A stretch of 64,000 bases of DNA from Luidia sarsii (taxonomy: Eukaryota; Echinodermata; Asteroidea; Paxillosida; Luidiidae): assembly GCA_949987565.1 (NCBI GenBank), contig OX465111.1, forward strand, positions 5,799,921 through 5,863,920. Direction: 5' to 3'. The position numbers and the translations under genes are program-made. The notes beneath the pieces are model-generated. The model was not told where the DNA came from and did no database searches. It saw only the letters and a program-made list of their open reading frames with translations. This document shows, piece after piece, positions 53,301 to 62,300 of the stretch. The stretch's first letter is position 1, and each line of letters opens with the position of its first letter.

Positions 53301-56300
53301 CCCGGCCCAGCAGGCCTTCAGGTACGTGCCACAGAATCAAATCCAAGAAATGTTTTCGGCCAATTACCTACCCGAAGGCTTCCTTCCTGACTGAGGCTTT
53401 CTGAAGCTTTCAGAGAGATACGAATGGCGGATTCGTGCTCTAATCTACGACTATAAGTTATTGGAGCCTTGCTTGATACCTTTTTTTGGATTTCAGATCC
53501 TTGTGTCGGCATGTCACATTTCAAAATTGTCTCTGCCATTTTTTTTAACTATAGATAAGACTTGGAGGTTTGCGTGGTGGAAATACTGTAAGACCTGTTT
53601 CCTGAGTACACACTACTACCCGAAACGTTGAGTTGCCGGCTCTTTTTTTCCGGACCAACACTGCTTCTCAAAAGAGAAGTGCCACATGGTGTCGCCGCAA
53701 ACCTTCCACTCATTTTTGAACTTTTCTTTCCGTTATTCCATTGAAAAATGGTATTTCTTCGAATCGACAGAGATAGGATGTGCCTGAGTTCATAATACGA
53801 ATTCAAAGGCCGGCCAAGCCATGGTGGAAATACTGAACTGAAACCTGTCTCCTGACGACGGGCAAAGTACACACTACTACCCGAAACGTTAAGTTGCCGG
53901 CTCTTTTCAGACCCACACTCCTTCTCATGTGTATACTTTCGGGGGGAAAATTCACGAATGCCTTTTTTTTTCGTCGTCCTTCTTTGTCCTCATCTTTCTA
54001 TTCACAGGGCCGAACTGGTGAACGCGGACCAATGGGAGGACGTGGACTCAAAGGAGAATCGGTGAGTGCCACATAATGCTAAATTCTCTCGTCATTTTCC
54101 TTCCATTCAACCCTACATACACATAGCTGCCAACCGTTCCTATTTTGGAGGAGTCAATCCCCTTTTGGGGGTAAAAATGTATCACTTTTTACAAGCTCTT
54201 CACCAAAGTTACTGCGTTACTGCGTTACTGTGTTGCTGCGTTACTGCGTTACTGCGTTACTGCGTTACTGTGTTGCTGCGTTGCTGCGTTACTGCCTTAC
54301 TGCGTTACTGCGTTACTGTGTTGCTGCGTTACTGCCTTACTGCCTTACTGCGTTACTGCGTTACTGCGTTACTGTGTTGCTGCGTTACTGCGTTACTGCG
54401 TTACTTCGTAACTGTGTTGCTGCGTTACTTCGTTACTGCGTTACTGTGTTGCTGTGTTACTGCGTTACTGTGTTACTGTGTTACTGCGTTACTGCGTTAC
54501 TGTGTTGCTGTGTTACTTCGTTACTGCGTTACTGAGTTGCTGTGTTACTGCGTTACTGTGTTGCTGCGTTACTGCGTTACTGCGTTACTGTGTTACTGTG
54601 TTACTGTTTTAATGCAGTAAACAGTGCTACTGAGCATTGTTTGTTCGTGTTGAAGCATGGATTGTGTAACACTCGATTGGTTCTCGTTGACAGGGCGACT
54701 CTGGACCACTGGGACCGACGGGACGTGATGGACTACCCGGACCTAGAGTGAGTCGTTTGTCAACTTCACGATTAGGCCTACTCTGCCAGCACGAATGTGC
54801 AATGCCTTCACGTCTCCTCCCTTTACCATGATTTGTCAGCCTGGCCGCTCGGGCAAAAATGTTTCAGCTTGCCGAGTGACACTTTAAATACCCGCATTCA
54901 TTTCCCCTGCCTCCTAACACGGATCAACTCAAATGAGATATTGACAAGTACTGGTCGTCGTAATTGCGTGTATTATGGCCAGTCTTGGTTCGGTTCACTG
55001 GTCGGCTTACGTGTGATATTGATGCTCTACTCAAGACCGTGTCTTCGTCCTTTAACGATGGCACCCCCATGTCCTTACCAATTTGACCCCCAAAAATTGG
55101 CTCGAAAGAACTGATAGATATAACACGATCAGGTTCGAAAGAACTTCGAAAGAATTGCTGTGGGTCTAAATAGTGGTATTGCTCAATCTGTATGTACATG
55201 TAACTTAATAGTGACCTGCTTGGCCAATGAGCCTACAGAAAAAGACGGTGCCATACTGGTTATAGTACACATTGCCAATGAGGCCACTGTGGAAGTCGGC
55301 CCTTGCTCTGCCTCATCAGTCGCCCGAACCAAGACCATGTGGGAACGTGTACATCGTGAGCCGAATCCTCGAATCCTCCGGGGGGGGGGTGGTACAGATA
55401 CGGCGAGTCGTAACGGGCCTCCATGTGACTCTGCCTTGTGCTTGCAGGGTTTACCCGGACCGGTGGGACTGACGGGCCCGCCCGGCGAGGACGGAGACAG
55501 GGGAGATACGGGATCGCCAGGATCCAAAGGATCTAAAGGAGAAAGAGGAATCGAGGTGAAGTATCTCCTAAAGAATTACTGTCTCGCTCTTCATGTTTGG
55601 CTTTTCCGCCGCTTCAGCGAAGCGGAGGAGCCATACTTTTTGTTCTGATTTTTTTCCTCTACTTCTTCATCGTCTTCCTCTTCGGCGAAAAATGCCATAG
55701 ACAAAGCACTATTGGCATTCTAGCAAACGACAAAAGATGTTCGAGCCAAACTTGGCCAAGACAATCCCCTTTGGTGTCTTGTTGTGCATGGGTGTTTTTT
55801 GTGTCTTGTTTTGTTTGACTTTACATGTATATCGAGTTGAAATATAGGTCACATTGTAGTAGCATCAGGTCGTATCAGTGTTTACTCTGGAATGTTGTGA
55901 ACCTTAGGTGGCAGCCGATTATTTGCTCTGTAAATGAGTTATGCTTACCATATGTTGGGGGATGTGCTTTTGATTTTCAACAAATTTGGTCACAGATTGG
56001 ATATTGAATTAGTCTAAAGCACTGTAATAACGATATGCATCTACGTGAAACAGACTCGTGTGTAATGAAACATCTTAAACACGGCCCTGTTCACGTGCTA
56101 TGGTGCTATTGTTCGTGTACACGTTCTTTCGAAAATGATTTTGACCCCGTGGCGTGGCAAGTCTGGGAGGCGAACACCGGAATGTACAGAGGCGGCCCAT
56201 CCAATGAGTTGGGCCGCCTTACAGCTTGATGTGCCGTGGGGGGAAACCCCGATGGCGTGCACACCACTCATTTCTGGTGCCACGCTGTCGCGTCACCTTT

Positions 56301-59300
56301 GAAACAAAGGGGTTCTTCTGAGTGGGGATCGAGACCTCAGCTCCCTGGGTGTAATTGGTTTTGGTTTTGGTCTTCCTGCAGGGAATGATGGGCATCATTG
56401 GAGAGAGAGGACCCCGAGGCGAGGGCGGTGCGCCAGTAAGTAACACTCTTTCTTTCTTGTCTGAAATCAAATGGGATGGCTCTGATTCCGAAAAAGAAGA
56501 AGAAAAAAAAAACATACAGGGAAGAATTTTACAGTGCCACACAGCATTTTGAGTTATCTTAAGAATTTATTTTGCGTTTGGCTGTACTGGGACACCTTAC
56601 TAAACACCACCGTCGAAAATAGGTCACGATGCTTACTGGGCGGTGCGCCGTGGACATCAACAAAACCGGGTAATCTTACGGAAGTGACAGGCTTGATCAA
56701 CCTTCTCTATGATTATTCTAATAGTCTGGGGTTTGGACAAAGTGACTGAGACCTCTTTTAGTGTTATACTTTCGTCCACATTGGTCAGCTTGAAGAAAAG
56801 TCCTTATATCGTCGAAAACCGGTAACTGGAGGATATAGTAGCGGGCGTCCTTTCGTCATTACTGGCGGTGCATGGTGTCGCAGTCGTCTCGGCACTTCTT
56901 GGTGTGGCTGTGGAGGCCCACTCTTGAGTGGCGATCTCTGCTGCAGATATAGGCTATAAGGCATAACAAACACTACTTCATTTCAGCAGAAGCATCTTGT
57001 AAAGCGACTCCGGTACCACACCTTTGTGAACGGCATTGATATCACCTCATTGTCGATCCCTTCAATCCTGGCCACTGCCAGTGCATGATGGCAAGGCATC
57101 GGGTTGGGTGTACCCCTGTATGCTTAGAACTGCATTGAATGCTCCCCCGATAAACCACACCAGGAATACCAACCAGAAGAGGGTAAACCTAAACCTAACG
57201 TTACCAGTAAGATACGAGAGAGGAGAGGAGTCTGAGGCATCCTGATTTATTCTTTGGCAGCCATCTTTAGGATGAAGATGTGGTAGAATCACCCATGCAG
57301 ATATGCTGGCCAGAAAAGGTCATTCGTTACATGACCCTTCAACTAGTACTAGTACTAGTAATAGTGTTAGTAGATACCGAATTGTGAACAATATGCATGA
57401 ATTTGCAATGAGGACTCTATGACTTAATTTCTACATTAATGACTTAATTTCTACAGGGAGAGAATGGAGATCCAGGTGTGCCAGGAGAGATGGGATTGAG
57501 AGGCCTGAAGGTAAGACGAATTTTTCTAAGGTCCTCCCATAGGCTATACGCGAGAAAGCGAGTCAGGAGCCACACATGAAGCCACAGTCGGCCATTTTAC
57601 CACTCCCAATACAAATCGGTTCGTGTAGGTTTTTGTTCGGAAGGGGGCTACCATTTCCTCGTTGACACTGCACATCATGAATTTACACAGTGCACATTGA
57701 TCCCTAACTAAGCAACCTCAGGCTCGCTGTGTGTGGGTTGGTGCCAATAACGTCAGAGAGACGTAGGCTGAACCACACACAGCTAGGTTATATAGCACGC
57801 TCTTCACCCGACATAGATTATTGATAGCGCCCTCCCTCGGGTAGGCCCCCCTCAAAAGGGACTGAGCCATTTTCAATAGCATGCTCATTATCGTACTATA
57901 GTCACTGCATTGTAGTAACCTTCCCTTTTAACCTCTAGCCTTCCTTCCCCCATAAAATAGCTAACACTCATTGGTATATTCAATACTATGCTTCAAATAG
58001 CCGATCAACTACCAAATTCAAATATCCATAAGAACATGAGGAAAGGTGATAAAATGGCATGGATCGAATAATGTACGGTAACTAACCAGAGGTATCAGAG
58101 AGATAGCATCCCTTGCGTGTCAGTGCTATGTTAAATAAAACTGATTCTCTGCTCCTTTTTTTTCTTCTTCAGGGTGAAGAAGGCCCAAGCGGTGCCCCTG
58201 GCTCCCCTGGACCGATCGGTGTGCAGGGACTACCGGGACCTTCTGGGGAGAAGGGCGGCAAGGGTGACCCGGGCACCACGGTCAGTATACAGAAACAGCA
58301 ACGGCGGCAGGCCTGGTGTGAGAGTTAGTGGTAGTTACATCGGACCCATACGGTCGATGTACGAAGAGCGAAGGGATTTGGGCAAGGGCTGGATTTGAGA
58401 CCATGGCCTTTGGTTGATCGTACCAGCACTCTTACCATCTGAGCTATCCAGCCCTTAGATGGCGGCCGTCTCAAATAATATAACTTTACTGGATGTTTTT
58501 TTCACCGATGCTGTACCAACTGAGTTATCCAGCCCTTGGTTTGTGGCCGTTCCAACTATAGTCGACAACCCTTGCTAGTGTATATAGGGCGCCTCTCAGA
58601 AACACTTATCAAAACAAATAATAGGCCTACAGACTAGTTGAGTATTTGGGAAGGCCACCATCTAAGGGCTGGGTAGCTCAGATGGTAAGAGCGCTGTAAC
58701 GCAAACCCAGAGTTCACAGCTTCAAATCCCGGTCCAGTCAAAGTTATCTTGACCATTTTCCCCAAAAATTACAATATATTAACAGTAATTATTTATTCAT
58801 AATACATTTCATTTATCACTTTTTTAAAATGGGAAAAAAATCCGATCACGAAAAATTTGAAATCTATGATCAATGTCCCATTTAACAATGGGACATTGAC
58901 CATTGTTACAATTTCTGTAGATTTCAAAATCTACAGAAGTTTAATTCGTTTGTCGTTGAGCAGATCTCCTTCCCGATCAAATTCACCGCCTTGTGACGGC
59001 CTGGATGAGGAGTTCAGTTTCTGGGGTCGGGTTTGCTACTAGGTCATGTTGGAACGCAACTGCAGCCTTGCTGGTCGTAGTGCCACGGGCCGGCATGGTG
59101 TTGAACACGCTTGCTATCCGTCTGTTCTCACGTTGTCTGTCTTTTCTTTCGTGCTGTATAGGGTCTTCCGGGACGCATGGGCATCCGAGGAAAGAGGGGA
59201 CCTTCAGGCCCCGAGGTGAGACCCGATCTAATCCAGTCAGATTGTTGCGATATTGCTCTTTGCTAGTGTCTTATGGTGCCGTAGCTATGCCGGCACCCCT

Positions 59301-62300
59301 ATACTATTGTTGGAGTTACACGTGCGTGAAGAAACCTCTGGGGCCTGCCCACGGCTGGACGTTCCACACCGTACTGCCCATGCAGTCACCAGGCAATCTG
59401 CGCCTGCTTTTTGGAACCGAGAACGAGTGTCTTGATGTCATCTTGCGTCTCTCCCCCGAAGCTTGGCGCGGTCTCGCTCCCGTCACAGGGCTACCTCCAC
59501 AACACTAGCAATACGGACTGAAGGAAAAATGTCAAACACCGGACAAGTGTAGTTCCTATAGGGCCCAAATCAACTGCAAAATGTACTCAAAACTCGTGCC
59601 GACCTGGACCCCCCATGTTTAAGCGAGCAACCAGGCTGTTTGCCTCCTCCCACCCGCACACTCTATCCATCCTAAGGTGTAGAACGGAGAGGTATCGGAA
59701 CGGCTTCTTCCCTCGTTCTGCCTCCATCTGGATTTCCCGTCCTTGCTGGTTCCTGCTCCCCCCCCCCCGCCACACGTCGAGTGGGGCAAACCGTTATTGA
59801 AATACACTCTCATCGATGCAAAATCGTAAGATATCTACAGACAGATGAAATTGGACAATAGTATCACTCTGTCTTTGAGAAAAGTCCTGCTTGGATCGAA
59901 ACGTCAGGCCCTCCCATTTTGGGGGAACGAGAAGGGGTTTATTCACAAACTGTTGGTGCAAACATGGCACAATTATTTTCAGCTAATGAAATGTAACTAC
60001 CGACGGACGAGAAAAGAATACACTTTTGGTACATTGCCTGGCAACCTGAGAACTATTTTGGCAGTTTCCTGACCATATGTTTCGCTTCTTCCTGAAGGGT
60101 AATCAAGGTCTGCCCGGTCGACGAGGAAACGACGGAGCACTTGGACAAAAGGTATGTATCAAGCCACAATTCACTCAAGTGAGACACACAGAAGCATAGA
60201 TCCTGTCCGCACTGCGCTGTAATGAATGGATGATTATCGAAAGCTGCATCCACTTTGTGGACTGTGATCGCCGAGCTGCCGTAGCTGCCGTAGCCAGGCT
60301 TAGACAGCCGTCCGTTGTTTGCATCTGAATGGAAGCGGGGGCGCGCGATCTCTGGAGATAGGCCTATACGGCAGCTAATGGTTGGATTGCTACGGTACTG
60401 GATGGCGCCCCCATCCCAGCAAAGTCTATAGTGGACTAGTTTGGGAAGGCCATCATCTAAGGGCTGGATAGCTCAGATGGTAAAATCGCTGGTACTCAAA
60501 CCAGAGGTTTTAGGGTTCAATTACACGTCTAATGGCAAAGTTTTCTTTGCCATATTTAAAAAAAATAATTATTGAAATGATGAAATATCACCAACATATT
60601 TCTACAATATTAAACATATGTAATGAATACCGGTATATACATATAGTATTACGTTGTCTTATAACAGGAAGCAAACATGTATGATAATGGTTTCAATTTA
60701 TTGATTTGATCATTTTTTGACTAAATTCTGTTTACAGGGAGAGAAGGGATCCGTTGGTATCCCTGGACGAACAGGAAGAAGTGGACCACCGGTAGGTTTA
60801 ACGTGCATGGTTGTTTCATTGAATTTCATTTTGCAAAAAAATGCCAAAAGAATCAAATAATTAGCCAAAGACGATGAGGTCCAGGAATTGGCAGGGGACA
60901 AAACGAATTGACGTGTACACTGTAAAAACGAACTGCACCTCATGCACCTCTTTTCCCCCGAATCGTGAACGCTTGAGACACCTACTGTACTACATGCACA
61001 TGAAATACTGTAGCTCAAGCACATGGGGCTTTGCAGTCACTTGAGCAACAATAATATGATGAGGCGCATGAAATGCTTCATGTACAAGAACATCTTCCTA
61101 TGTATTGTACCACAAGCACATGGAGTGAAAGTGAGCATCACCTCGTGCGCATGTATCGTGCACATCATCCATGTGCATGATGCGAGCACCGTGTTTACAG
61201 TGTAGACTCCGACTCGCTTCTCGTTGTTAACGATCAAGTATCAACTCAGCGTCATTTCGATGCTCTTTGATTCTCACGATTTTACAGGCTCCGTGGTTTC
61301 GACTCCCTGAATTTCGAGATTTGCCATTTTGATCATCCAAGGTCGTTTACGAAACGAATGCTTATACATGTAGGCTCGGGCTTATAGGCTTCGGCCATAG
61401 TTACCTTACCCGTCATAAATGTTACAGGCATCTAGAAACAAGCATCTGGCCCCAGCGTCTAGGTGAATGCTCTGTACTTAACAAGCCAACAGCCATTCGC
61501 ATTCGGCCACAAACCACAACCTGGATTGTCGGGGTTTTGTCAGACGGAGACGAAGCCTGCAGCTGAGCCCAAGTGTGATCCGTGGATTCGTGAAGGGCCT
61601 TCGTCGCTTCCTATAGTAATTTTAGCTATAGGCCTATAGATCTCAAGAATGTTGAGGCCCGGACGGCTGGGATCGAAACAAGGGTCCTGCTTGGATCGAA
61701 ACGTCAGTCCCTGTAGGGTTTTTTTGCCATTAATTTGGCGTTTTGGATCATTTAGGGCATTAAGCAAACAATATTAGGTCTCTTGTCAAAAAGATCATCG
61801 GTTGAGTGCCGGTTGAATTCATCCGACCGATAACATTTCCCGCGGTAGAAAGCCGATTGTACTGGACTCTGGGGTGACAAATTCACGATGGCTATCCGGT
61901 GGAAACGACATCGGACGGGTCAAATCATCTGATACCCAACCGATGATCTTTTTGACAAGAGTCCTTAGTAGGACCGTATGTTTCGATCTTAGCAATAGCT
62001 TTCTCACCGGCGTCCGCCTTTGAGAAAGATCCTACTATAAGGTCGAGACTACGGGCCTCCTAATTTTTGATATCTTGGTCATTTTAGTCAGTAAAGCAGT
62101 TTGCATCATATTTACGCATTACTTACGTCAGTCAGCAGTTCACAATAGTTTTGGTCATTGAAGTTGAGTCTTCAGCGGCCTTGAGATAATAACTGCATGC
62201 CCACTGCGGGCTGCCGTCCCCCTGTGGTGGTAGGCCTATGTGTGTCCATTCTCTGCGTCTGTGCTTTATTGGTCCTTCGATCTTTTCTCGTCTTCCAGGG

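Noticed and set aside
54066..54751. Leu/Cys-rich frames of 101-184 codons ([15 protein letters not shown])
   Set aside because: Translation of the 8-bp satellite in intron 35.
58631..58745. Functional tRNA gene
   Set aside because: Box A and B are present but the acceptor and anticodon stems do not fold well, and there are several dispersed copies with a common extra head; a SINE explains it better.
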